Positions 18,219 through 25,410 of a stretch of 64,000 bases of DNA are shown one piece after another. Made by a program: the position numbers and the translations under genes. Positions within the stretch are counted from its first letter, which is position 1, and each line of letters starts with the position of its first letter. Below the pieces are notes generated by a model. The model did no database searches and was not told where the DNA came from. It saw only the letters and a list, made by a program, of their open reading frames with translations. Source of the DNA: Chamaesiphon minutus PCC 6605. GTDB lineage: Bacteria; Cyanobacteriota; Cyanobacteriia; Cyanobacteriales; Chamaesiphonaceae. The DNA lies in NCBI RefSeq assembly GCF_000317145.1, contig NC_019697.1, positions 1,860,001 through 1,924,000 of the forward strand, written 5' to 3'.

Positions 18219-18255
18219 CTCCACACTAACGCCTCAGTGCAGACGATGTGTGGAG
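18219..18255. repeat. Inverted repeat with 21-base loop
   Basis: CTCCACAC at 18219-18226 and GTGTGGAG at 18248-18255 are exact reverse complements. No U-run follows on either strand, so it is not a typical terminator. It could be a protein site or part of an origin of transfer. Confidence 0.4.
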
Positions 18256-18496
18256 AAAGATATTTGACAAATCTTGCATTAAACACGTATACAAATCAGC
18301 TAAATCTCCAAAACTTTTATTTCCATTGCTCTCCCCCCTACCTATGTGATAGGGTTAAAGCAGGTAGTATAAATGTCAAGCTTAATATTGCTGTGCTCGA
18401 TCGGTAGGGTTTTTTACAAAAATCGTACCCACAATTTAGTCGGATGTAATAAAAATCTCCGCACTGTCTAGTATCCGCAGCGCATTCGAGCAAGTT

Positions 18497-19054
18497 TCAA
18501 TCGCGATCGATTTCATCGGCTTGTGCCGCTTGTCGATCTCGCTCTAGCCATTCATTGAGGATGCGCCTGTCTGCATCCGAATGAGAATTGGCTCCTCTAT
18601 AGCGATATTCTAATCGCCCATTTTCCATTACTCGATCGAACCGAACTATATCGAGTCCGAACAACCTAACTACCCGTTGTGCGGCACATGCTAACCGAGT
18701 TTTACGCGTAATGTCTATGCGGAACTTGATTAGCTCAAATCGATATTGATACAAATTTTCAAACCAATCGGTCAAGTCTTGTACGGTAAGAAGTCTTTCC
18801 TGACCCATTAGTTGAGGAATATTTAATTTGTCTAAAGTCTCTACCTTTTTGAGCATACTCTCTCGCTCATAATCATTGGAGAGGTTTGAATTGATATAAT
18901 TGCGCCCAACTGTAAAGTAATAATAAAGCTGTAGCTTTTTATACTTCGATCTTTGCTTTCTTCTATCTAAAGGGTTCTCAGACTGTTCGACTTTTGATGG
19001 AGTAACTATCTTGCTAGGATCTTGCCTGGGTCTGCCTCTTTTGCCCTTAACCAT
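18497..19054 (-). CDS. Basic protein with AT-hook-like N-terminus, unknown
   Basis: A 185-residue protein. The first 12 residues contain KGKRGRPRQDP, which matches the RGRP core of an AT-hook (minor-groove binding). The rest is helical, rich in Arg, Tyr and Leu, with a predicted helix-rich domain (YYYFTVGRNYINSNLSNDYERES, LLTVQDLTDWFENLYQYRFELI) and an acidic C-terminal tail. No TM or signal peptide. It lies alone between the T4SS operon and the Rep gene and could regulate transfer or replication. Family not recognised. Confidence 0.55.
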   Translation of the reverse strand: MVKGKRGRPRQDPSKIVTPSKVEQSENPLDRRKQRSKYKKLQLYYYFTVGRNYINSNLSNDYERESMLKKVETLDKLNIPQLMGQERLLTVQDLTDWFENLYQYRFELIKFRIDITRKTRLACAAQRVVRLFGLDIVRFDRVMENGRLEYRYRGANSHSDADRRILNEWLERDRQAAQADEIDRD

Positions 19055-19768
19055 GAGGTACTAAAAAGCTAATAAAGAAGTGTTTGACAATTATCTACAA
19101 TTTTTGTGTCCAATTTACGATAATATAGGGAAATATCTTTATTTAAACCAAAAATAACCAATAAATAATCCTATCGGATTGCCGTTGTTTCACTCCCAAG
19201 ACCGCTAAATAGGGCAAAAGCCCCCGAACCGAAGTTCGAGAGCTTTAAACCGTTATTATTTAGCCCAGCAGACTATTTGCTTTTTCTAAGATTGATGTTT
19301 TTGCCGACGTTAAATCTTAAAAATCGCGCTTAGTTCTACTTTATCATGCAGTGTGCTATTTATCTAGTATTTTAAAATAATCGCTAAATAGCCGATCTAG
19401 GTACGCATGTACTTCAGTTGTTCGTTACCATGAATTTATATGTATTGAGGAAAATCATCAATTGTCTCGCGCTTAATACGTGTGTACTAGTATTTTGACG
19501 ATCAATCTCAAATAAATAACTTCATCCCGATCCAAGATCTCAACTGAATGAAAAATAGTTAAGTTGTATCATTTTCGACGAAATTCGCTGTACGAGTAAG
19601 CGATCTCTGCCGTCTAAGGCTGTAGATAACGTCTTTCTGTGCTGCAAGCTATTGGCGACACTTGTTGTTGTTAGGCGCAATTTAACTGTGAATAAAAAAT
19701 AAAGTAAACTCGTCTGTTTTGGCAAATGATATCGTGACCGCCCTAGTTACTCACCCTAACTAGCCGCC
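19055..19768. other. Gene-free region between the basic protein and Rep; nested hairpin
   Basis: About 700 AT-rich bases with no supported CDS. The clearest structure is the nested hairpin at 19204-19266. The minus-strand frame at 19540-19725 lacks a plausible RBS and protein-like composition. As the leader of the PrimPol Rep gene, this region may hold the origin or a copy-number control RNA; no iteron array is visible here. Confidence 0.45.
19204..19266. terminator. Nested hairpin, terminator-like or structured RNA
   Basis: The inner stem is AAAGC...CGAAC-CGA-GTTCG...GCTTT at 19217-19246; the outer arms GCTAAATA (19204-19211) and TATTTAGC (19257-19264) are exact complements. A T-rich stretch follows at 19270-19285 on the plus strand. 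The two levels of pairing resemble a terminator of an antisense control RNA as much as an ordinary gene terminator. Confidence 0.45.
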
Positions 19769-22258
19769 ATGATAACTAAATTAGAACTCCATACCAAACT
19801 ATCCAACCTGTTCCACATCGGCTTTAACTTCATCACTGCCGAAAATACCCCCAAACCGAAGTGGCGTACCAACCGCAAATATCGACTTACCCGTGGTGAA
19901 TTCGTCAAACGCTACAGCGACGAACTCACTCTCCTGGGAGTCAGCTTCGGTACTACCACAAAATACTTCATGCTCGACATCGACTGTGGCAGTAAATATC
20001 ACCCAGACAACGACCCCACTGCACTACCAAAAATTCGTCAGCTCCTCGAACAAGTCGGTATAGTCAGAACAGACCTCATCCGTAGCTCCCACAGCGGAGG
20101 CATCCACCTCTATGGATTCTTCCCCAAAAATGTCTCGACAATTCGCCTCGCCACCTTGCTCCACGTCACCCTAATCGACGCGGGTTTCGAGATTGCTAAA
20201 GGACAACTCGAATGCTTCCCCAACCCCAAACCCTATGGAGAAAAAGGACACTTTACCTACTATAACCCACATCGAGTACTCTTACAGCCCAATAGTGGCG
20301 GTTTCTTGCTTGATGAAGATGGCAACATTCTCCTCAGTGCCGAGAACCTGACTCATGAAAATATGTTGGCAGGGTTCTTAACCAGAGTAGAGCAATCGGC
20401 ACAAGCTCAAGATATGGATCTATTGCGTCGCATGATGGACACATGCTATGCCAAATACACCAGCAATGCAGGCATCGCCAAATATCAACATCATCACAAA
20501 GACTATACCGAAGTCGCCCGTGAGTGGAAAGAAAACCTCGAATTGACGATCCAAATGATCGGCTGGACGGCTCACGGTCAAACCAACACTCTCCTACCTA
20601 ATTTTATCGCTTACGGGGTCGTCTTTCTAGGGTTCAAAGGAGAAGAACTAGAAAATTGTCTCTACGACCTTATCCAAGCCGCCCCAGGCTACCATGACTA
20701 CTGTCGCCACCAACACGAAATTAAAAATGTAATTAAAGATTGGGTCGAAAATACCGAACGCCAGGGTTACTACGTCGAATACTGTGGATTTCCAGCCAGA
20801 AGCGGCTTAAACCCCCACATCACCGCCAAACGGATTAAAGCTAGCCGTAACCAACATAACAATAACCTAGCCAAACGTACCGAACAAAGACTAAACGCCA
20901 TCCTCGCCGCATTAACCGAAATCCCCAAACAAGCTAAAGCTAAGATCGCGGCAATCCGAACCAAGTCCATCGAACTATTTGGAGAAGCCATCAGTCGCAA
21001 TACATTGTATAAACCGGAATACAAGCCGCTCTGGTTTGAGGCTGAAATAGCCAAATTAGATAGCAATTTAGAAAAAGATCCCACACCCCTTTCTAATTCC
21101 CCTTTAACCAATACCGACCAACAATTTCAGCCAATTGCCATCGAAAATAACACTTCAATTTCAGCCGCTCAAACTCAGTCTGAGACTAGTTTGTCCCACA
21201 CCCCCCCCCTATATGAAACTTATGTGGGACGAATCCAGAGTAGCTGGCTACATCACCAGTTACGGTTATACTGCATCAATCTATGGTGTCAATCTATCCT
21301 CGATCTACAATCTCCAAGCGTCGAATTAGAATTAGTATCAGATCTTCCCAACCACTCCAATCTTCCCAATCTCGATTCCAACCTTCAATTCACATCCGTC
21401 ACACTAGAGAGTCAAAATTCGCCAATTCAGAACATTCATAATACTGAAAACTTCAATAATAACAATCTCCAGTCTGAGGAGGTTGCCAAGATTAGTAATG
21501 GGAGTAAAAGTAACAACGATATTGAATCTCAAATCGAGAGCGAGCCAGAATCAGATCCAGTTTCCCCGATCGAGATTGGGACTAAGCTACGACGAAACGT
21601 GCAGCAAATCGGACATAAGACCTATCCGGCATTGGCTAATTGCCAGGTGGTATCTGCTAATGGATTGGATTGGGTTGTACGGGATCGAGAGGGTTATTCG
21701 TGGAATGTGTCTCACCACGCACTCGCTAGTGGGGTCTGGGAAATTGAAGCCGACTTGACGGATGTTGGAATCTCAATTCCCCAGCAACGATCTGCAATCG
21801 ATATCGCTCGACAGATGCGGCTAAATCTTTCGTCCGTCCCAGACGATCTGCTCTTAGAATTTCTACACCATCCAGCGATGGAGACAATTCAGTTCACAAT
21901 CGAGTTAGCCGACCGACTGGTTACTGCTTCAACTTGCAAACTGGTGGAAGAGTTAGTTGCCGATTTATCTCCTTGCCAGAAGTTAGATTTATGGAAGACT
22001 TTATCAGATCGGGAGCGCATCGATATCGAGCAATTGATGTCTCAACATTCGCCAAACTTCGAGCAAATCGACCATCAGAGTAAGCCGATCGGCTCAATTG
22101 ATGTCTTCGTTGGTGCGACTGTTCTTACCTTAACAGGGCTGATTGGGGTTGTTAAGCACGTATTTACGTCGGTCGTGAAGCCGTTTGTTGTTTACCATGA
22201 AAGCCTCGGTCGCACCATCCTCTATGGTCGTGAGGATCTGCGACTAGATCTAAGTTAA
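19769..22258 (+). CDS. Plasmid replication protein with primase-polymerase (AEP/PrimPol-like) domain
   Basis: An 829-residue protein. The N-terminal 240 residues carry the three motifs of archaeo-eukaryotic primases: FMLDIDC (Asp70, Asp72), SSHSGGIHLYGFF (residues 106-118; His108 or His113 as the sxH histidine) and QLECFPN (Glu148). The middle is helical and basic. Residues about 430-610 are low complexity (Ser/Asn/Gln/Glu) and look like a linker, and a C-terminal domain of about 220 residues begins near VQQIGHKTYPALANCQVV. No helicase motifs are present; DnaB encoded at 30740 could supply that activity. Adjacent ParA/ParB genes point to a plasmid initiator. The ATG at 19769 has no obvious Shine-Dalgarno. 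Confidence 0.7.
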   Translation: MITKLELHTKLSNLFHIGFNFITAENTPKPKWRTNRKYRLTRGEFVKRYSDELTLLGVSFGTTTKYFMLDIDCGSKYHPDNDPTALPKIRQLLEQVGIVRTDLIRSSHSGGIHLYGFFPKNVSTIRLATLLHVTLIDAGFEIAKGQLECFPNPKPYGEKGHFTYYNPHRVLLQPNSGGFLLDEDGNILLSAENLTHENMLAGFLTRVEQSAQAQDMDLLRRMMDTCYAKYTSNAGIAKYQHHHKDYTEVAREWKENLELTIQMIGWTAHGQTNTLLPNFIAYGVVFLGFKGEELENCLYDLIQAAPGYHDYCRHQHEIKNVIKDWVENTERQGYYVEYCGFPARSGLNPHITAKRIKASRNQHNNNLAKRTEQRLNAILAALTEIPKQAKAKIAAIRTKSIELFGEAISRNTLYKPEYKPLWFEAEIAKLDSNLEKDPTPLSNSPLTNTDQQFQPIAIENNTSISAAQTQSETSLSHTPPLYETYVGRIQSSWLHHQLRLYCINLWCQSILDLQSPSVELELVSDLPNHSNLPNLDSNLQFTSVTLESQNSPIQNIHNTENFNNNNLQSEEVAKISNGSKSNNDIESQIESEPESDPVSPIEIGTKLRRNVQQIGHKTYPALANCQVVSANGLDWVVRDREGYSWNVSHHALASGVWEIEADLTDVGISIPQQRSAIDIARQMRLNLSSVPDDLLLEFLHHPAMETIQFTIELADRLVTASTCKLVEELVADLSPCQKLDLWKTLSDRERIDIEQLMSQHSPNFEQIDHQSKPIGSIDVFVGATVLTLTGLIGVVKHVFTSVVKPFVVYHESLGRTILYGREDLRLDLS

Positions 22259-22400
22259 TAGCTCGAACTATCAGAATGTTTACGAGATCGAATCTGAGGC
22301 TTTGAAGAACGAGCTAGTTCCAGTTATTTAGTTGTGCATATTGTGGTAGTTTGAGCGAATGAATCTATCGAACCTCAAGCGGCTGAATTTTCTAGAGTTA

Positions 22401-23354
22401 CTACTTTTCACCACATAACGCTTCGAGCCGCTCTAGTAAGCTTTGAACCTCCAACCATTTATCGGGATGTTCCCATACCTTAGCTGCTACTACCCTGGTA
22501 ATTGTATTTTTGACCCGAAGCTGAGGAGAAGGTAGCTGTGGCTCTATTTGTGGTTGTAAGCTTTTAATTTGCTTCTTAATTTCCGTTAAGGGCATTCCTC
22601 CCTCGATTGCCGCTCTAAGGAGATCGTCTCTAGCAGCAGTGTCGCTAACTTTGGCAATTGCTAAAGCTTTGGTATGATCTAATCCTGCGGCGATTGCATC
22701 GCTAACATTGTCTGGAAGCTTAATTAAAGGTAATTTGGTTTTGACAAAAGACAATAATTTGATGCCGTACTCGCTCAAGATCCGCTCGACGATCGTTTGC
22801 TGGTCGTTAAATTTAGGGGAAACGTTTTCCCTAGATTTGACCCCCTTGGCAACATTCGCCAAACTATAAAGTACGGACTTTACTTCGTCTGTAGAGTCAA
22901 TTTCTAAATCCACTGCTAATAAATTAAGGATCGCCCAAGTTTCTTCGATCGGATTTAGGTTAACACGATTGAGATTCTCCGCTAGGGCAATCCGCCGCGC
23001 ATCGCGATCGGATAAGTCCATCACCTTAATCGGTACTTGCCGCTTGGCGGCTATTGCTGCAAGTTGTCGCCGTTCGCCCGCAACTAATTCATAACGACCT
23101 GCTACGACTAAGCGCACGATAACATTTTCAAGTACGCCCCAGGCATCGACACTAGCTGTCAGTTGGGCCATTTTAATTGGATCGAAATGCTTGCGCGGTT
23201 GATAAGGACTTCGATCTAGTAACTGCGGATCGACTAGTTGAGTAATCTCCGCTTTTTCCAACTCAGCGATTCGTGACTGGAGCTGGGCAATGTCGATTGA
23301 GACTTCTGGCGAAGCCTCACGAGTAGCGGCAAAACGAGCCAATCTGTTAGACAT
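22401..23354 (-). CDS. parB: ParB-type partition protein
   Basis: ParB/Spo0J nuclease-like N-domain: LLDRSPYQPRKHFDPIKMAQLTASVDAWGVLENVIVRL, then YELVAGERRQLAA (the GERR box) and LSDRDARRIALAENLNRVNLNPIEETWAIL. A helix-turn-helix and a C-terminal dimerisation part follow. The open frame extends to 23462, inside parA, but the ATG at 23354 (MSNRLARF) lies 4 bases after the parA stop and is preferred, giving about 317 residues. It binds centromere-like parS sites and works with ParA. The gene converges on the Rep gene. Confidence 0.88.
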   Translation of the reverse strand: MSNRLARFAATREASPEVSIDIAQLQSRIAELEKAEITQLVDPQLLDRSPYQPRKHFDPIKMAQLTASVDAWGVLENVIVRLVVAGRYELVAGERRQLAAIAAKRQVPIKVMDLSDRDARRIALAENLNRVNLNPIEETWAILNLLAVDLEIDSTDEVKSVLYSLANVAKGVKSRENVSPKFNDQQTIVERILSEYGIKLLSFVKTKLPLIKLPDNVSDAIAAGLDHTKALAIAKVSDTAARDDLLRAAIEGGMPLTEIKKQIKSLQPQIEPQLPSPQLRVKNTITRVVAAKVWEHPDKWLEVQSLLERLEALCGEK

Positions 23355-23358
23355 AGGT

Positions 23359-24144
23359 TTATCCAATTGTTTGTAGTAGTTGCTGACAGACATTTCTGAA
23401 TTGCTCGACCGTTTTGTGTACTGGCCGAAATTTGCCGATTGCCAAGCCGTTGCCATTGGCATTCATAATTTCGAGTGAATTGTCGATTGTTTCAAACATC
23501 CGTAATCGAGCGCGTGCGGCTACAAATTTTAATTGTTCCATACACTGTCGATGAGTTTGTGATTTCTCGTTATAAGCATAGGGTACGATCCCTAGCACCT
23601 GGGGGGCAGGTTGTAAGTTTAAATCGTCACTTAGATATTTGAGCCAGTTGAGCAATCCGTCTAGCCCCGTTAATGCTTTGTCTTGGAGGATCAATGGGAT
23701 GAGCACGTAGTCGGCTGCCACGACCGCATTCTCACAAATCTTCCCCAATGTTGCGGGACAATCGATCAAAATTACATCGTGACCGAGCGGCTTTTTTTTA
23801 AGTTTGTTGGCTAAAATATGCTCGCTGCCACGTCTAGCTACAAACTCGTTTTGTAGTTCCGCCATCCCCAGATGACCGCGACAGACATGAATATTTTTCT
23901 CGTTGGGTACGGGAACTAAGTGCCAGTCTCGATCGTATTTTTCGCCCAGCATTCCGACAATAGTATCGATCATTGGGATTTCAACATCTAACCCACAAAA
24001 CAAATCGAGATTATGTTGGGGATCGAGATCTAGTAGCGCGACCTGTAGCCCAGATCGATCTAATTCGTAGGCTAAATTGCGTACTAGCGTACTTTTGCCA
24101 GCTCCACCAGAGTTAGATAATACGGCAATGGTTGTTTGTTTCAT
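23359..24144 (-). CDS. parA: ParA-type partition ATPase
   Basis: A 261-residue deviant Walker ATPase: SNSGGAGKST at 10-19 (signature Lys in GGAGKST), LLDLDPQHNLD (Walker A'), and VILIDCPATLG (Walker B). It has no N-terminal HTH, so it resembles the small (type Ib/Soj-like) ParA group, which usually leaves autoregulation to another protein. It segregates plasmid copies by patterned binding to nucleoid DNA. Its start overlaps the upstream GIY-YIG-like gene by 4 bases. Confidence 0.9.
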   Translation of the reverse strand: MKQTTIAVLSNSGGAGKSTLVRNLAYELDRSGLQVALLDLDPQHNLDLFCGLDVEIPMIDTIVGMLGEKYDRDWHLVPVPNEKNIHVCRGHLGMAELQNEFVARRGSEHILANKLKKKPLGHDVILIDCPATLGKICENAVVAADYVLIPLILQDKALTGLDGLLNWLKYLSDDLNLQPAPQVLGIVPYAYNEKSQTHRQCMEQLKFVAARARLRMFETIDNSLEIMNANGNGLAIGKFRPVHKTVEQFRNVCQQLLQTIG

Positions 24145-24506
24145 CGTTCGTTTTTAGACCGCTTTAATTTCGCACAAGATTCGATCCAAGCCAGTTCTCG
24201 ATCTGATAGATTCTTCGGATCTTCTACGATATCTAGCACCACAAACGTAAACACTTCAGCTCCAGCTATGTTCCAAACCCTTTGGAGATCCGGATCTGGA
24301 TGCTGTCCTTGTTTGAGCCAAGATTGATGTTGCTGCCATACTGTGGTGATATCTATCGTACTGGCTATATAAATTTGATGATTCCAGGTATTTTTGATTG
24401 CAAAAATACCACCAATTGAATGACCGCCTAAGAGCGCGTTTACAGTTGGCAGTAGTTTTGCGGGAATATAACGATTCGTTCCTTGGCCTGTCGCAGGTCT
24501 GCCCAT
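24141..24506 (-). CDS. Degenerate GIY-YIG-fold protein, first gene of the par operon
   Basis: A 121-residue protein. Residues 33-47 read GIFAIKN...IYI, the position of the GIY...YIG motif. The remaining pattern (STIDIT, WQQHQSWLKQGQHPDPDLQRVWNIAGAEVFTFVVLDIVED) matches the helix-loop-strand spacing of GIY-YIG nucleases. The usual catalytic Arg of that helix is replaced (DITTVWQQH) and the YIG glycine is Ala, so catalysis is doubtful. It begins with GRPATGQGTN, AT-hook-like. Overlap with parA by ATGA means the two are co-translated. A DNA-binding regulator for partition is a reasonable inference. Confidence 0.6.
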   Translation of the reverse strand: MGRPATGQGTNRYIPAKLLPTVNALLGGHSIGGIFAIKNTWNHQIYIASTIDITTVWQQHQSWLKQGQHPDPDLQRVWNIAGAEVFTFVVLDIVEDPKNLSDRELAWIESCAKLKRSKNER

Positions 24507-24659
24507 AATACCTCCTCGACAGAGTTTATATTCAATAAACTAGTTTGTCAAATATTAATCAAGCGATCTAATCGAGTGTAATTTCTGATTGAAAAATAGT
24601 AATTTTGTTCTCAGTCGATTTATCTTATGTTGGCAGTTCAATGGAATGAACTCTCCTAT

Positions 24660-24707
24660 TGAACTATGGGAGTTTTAAGCTACTGAACTATGGGAGTTTT
24701 AAGCTAC
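24660..24707. repeat. Two tandem 24-bp direct repeats
   Basis: The unit TGAACTATGGGAGTTTTAAG followed by CTAC is present twice, back to back (24660-24683 and 24684-24707), with no mismatch. This iteron-like pair lies 150 bases upstream of the par operon start. Confidence 0.7.
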
Positions 24708-24820
24708 ACATAAGACTAAAACTAGGAAATATTGTCGTTAGTTAATTTTCGCTCTGTTGATATAAAATACAGTTTGACACTGCTATCTCATAGATATACC
24801 GATTGCTTTCTACTTTGGCT

Positions 24821-24846
24821 TAGTTCCAAGTAATTACTTGGAACTA
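24821..24846. promoter_or_regulatory. Perfect 26-bp palindrome (copy 1)
   Basis: The half-site TAGTTCCAAGTAA is followed directly by its reverse complement (TTACTTGGAACTA). The 24-bp core AGTTCCAAGTAA plus complement is shared exactly with the copies at 24961 and 25118. Likely binding site for a dimeric regulator, ParB-like protein or recombinase. Confidence 0.7.
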
Positions 24847-24956
24847 TTCGATCCACTCAGAAACCTTATGTAGCAGCAGTCACGCCCAATATTCATTATC
24901 GGTATATTAGCTCTACTAAAGCTCAAATGCTTGCTGGATAACGATTAGCATCTCTC

Positions 24957-24988
24957 GATTAGTTCCAAGTAATTACTTGGAACTAATC
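24957..24988. promoter_or_regulatory. Perfect 32-bp palindrome (copy 2)
   Basis: Same 24-bp core (24961-24984) with flanking GATT and AATC that extend the dyad to 32 bp. Spacing from copy 1 is 139 bases, and to copy 3 is 157 bases, measured core start to core start. A half-site TGGAACT lies at 24997-25003. Confidence 0.7.
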
Positions 24989-25117
24989 AAAGTCAAATGG
25001 AACTAAGTCCATACCCAACCAGGCTTTTGCTCGATAGTCGATTACAAATAGAGAACGCATTCAGTCATAACTAACAGCTAAAACTGTTTACTAGCAACAA
25101 CTCGATCGACCTAGTAT

Positions 25118-25141
25118 AGTTCCAAGTAATTACTTGGAACT
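25118..25141. promoter_or_regulatory. Perfect 24-bp palindrome (copy 3)
   Basis: Third exact copy of the AGTTCCAAGTAA/TTACTTGGAACT dyad, 265 bases before the first recombinase start codon. Confidence 0.7.
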
Positions 25142-25386
25142 GCGGATATAGCTCAAAACCACCTCTAGTTGTACGTTTCCGGCAATTAGTACTTGTACGG
25201 CAGCTACTTGTTCGGGTCGAACGGAGACAGTGTGAGATTTGTACTTGCCATCTGGTTCCTTTTGCTTGTAACTGAGATGCCAATTATCTCATACAAGAAT
25301 TATTAATTAGACAACAACAACAACGACCCTCTTCTTATACAGAAGTCAAAGATAGATAGTTACAAAGTTTTATTTCTACAACGTGT

Positions 25387-25410
25387 TTCATGGTACGATT
25401 ACACCATGAA
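25387..25410 (+). promoter_or_regulatory. Inverted repeat over the start codon of the first recombinase
   Basis: TTCATGGT (25387-25394) pairs exactly with ACCATGAA (25403-25410), and the latter contains the ATG start at 25406. In RNA this would form an 8-bp stem with an 8-base loop hiding the start codon. It could reduce translation of the recombinase operon or act as a DNA operator. Confidence 0.5.

Larger units (their letters stand above)
17877..18496. other. Gene-free region upstream of the T4SS operon with repeats
   Basis: No convincing gene. The region holds clustered CCGAT words in both orientations (18092-18148), an inverted repeat CTCCACAC/GTGTGGAG with a 21-base loop (18219-18255), and GTTGA-AG-TCAAC near 18073-18085. 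These suggest operator sites for the transfer operon, or possibly a transfer origin. A 75-codon plus-strand frame at 18180-18407 has no RBS or protein-like composition and is not called. Confidence 0.5.
24507..25405. other. Intergenic control region with tandem repeats and palindromes
   Basis: About 900 bases between the divergent par operon and the recombinase operon, with no supported gene. It contains a 24-bp direct repeat pair, a smaller inverted repeat (AGTTCA-ATGGAA-TGAACT near 24636-24653), three long palindromes, a CAA-repeat (25311-25323) and an inverted repeat over the recombinase start codon. It is a good candidate for parS/centromere, operator or origin. A 70-codon minus-strand frame (25071-25283) runs through a palindrome and is not called. 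Confidence 0.6.

Noticed and set aside
18180-18407. 75-codon plus-strand frame upstream of the T4SS operon
   Set aside because: No RBS, no protein-like composition, and it runs across the inverted repeat at 18219-18255.
25071-25283. 70-codon minus-strand frame
   Set aside because: Covers palindrome copy 3, has no RBS, and shows no domain; it is an accident of control DNA.
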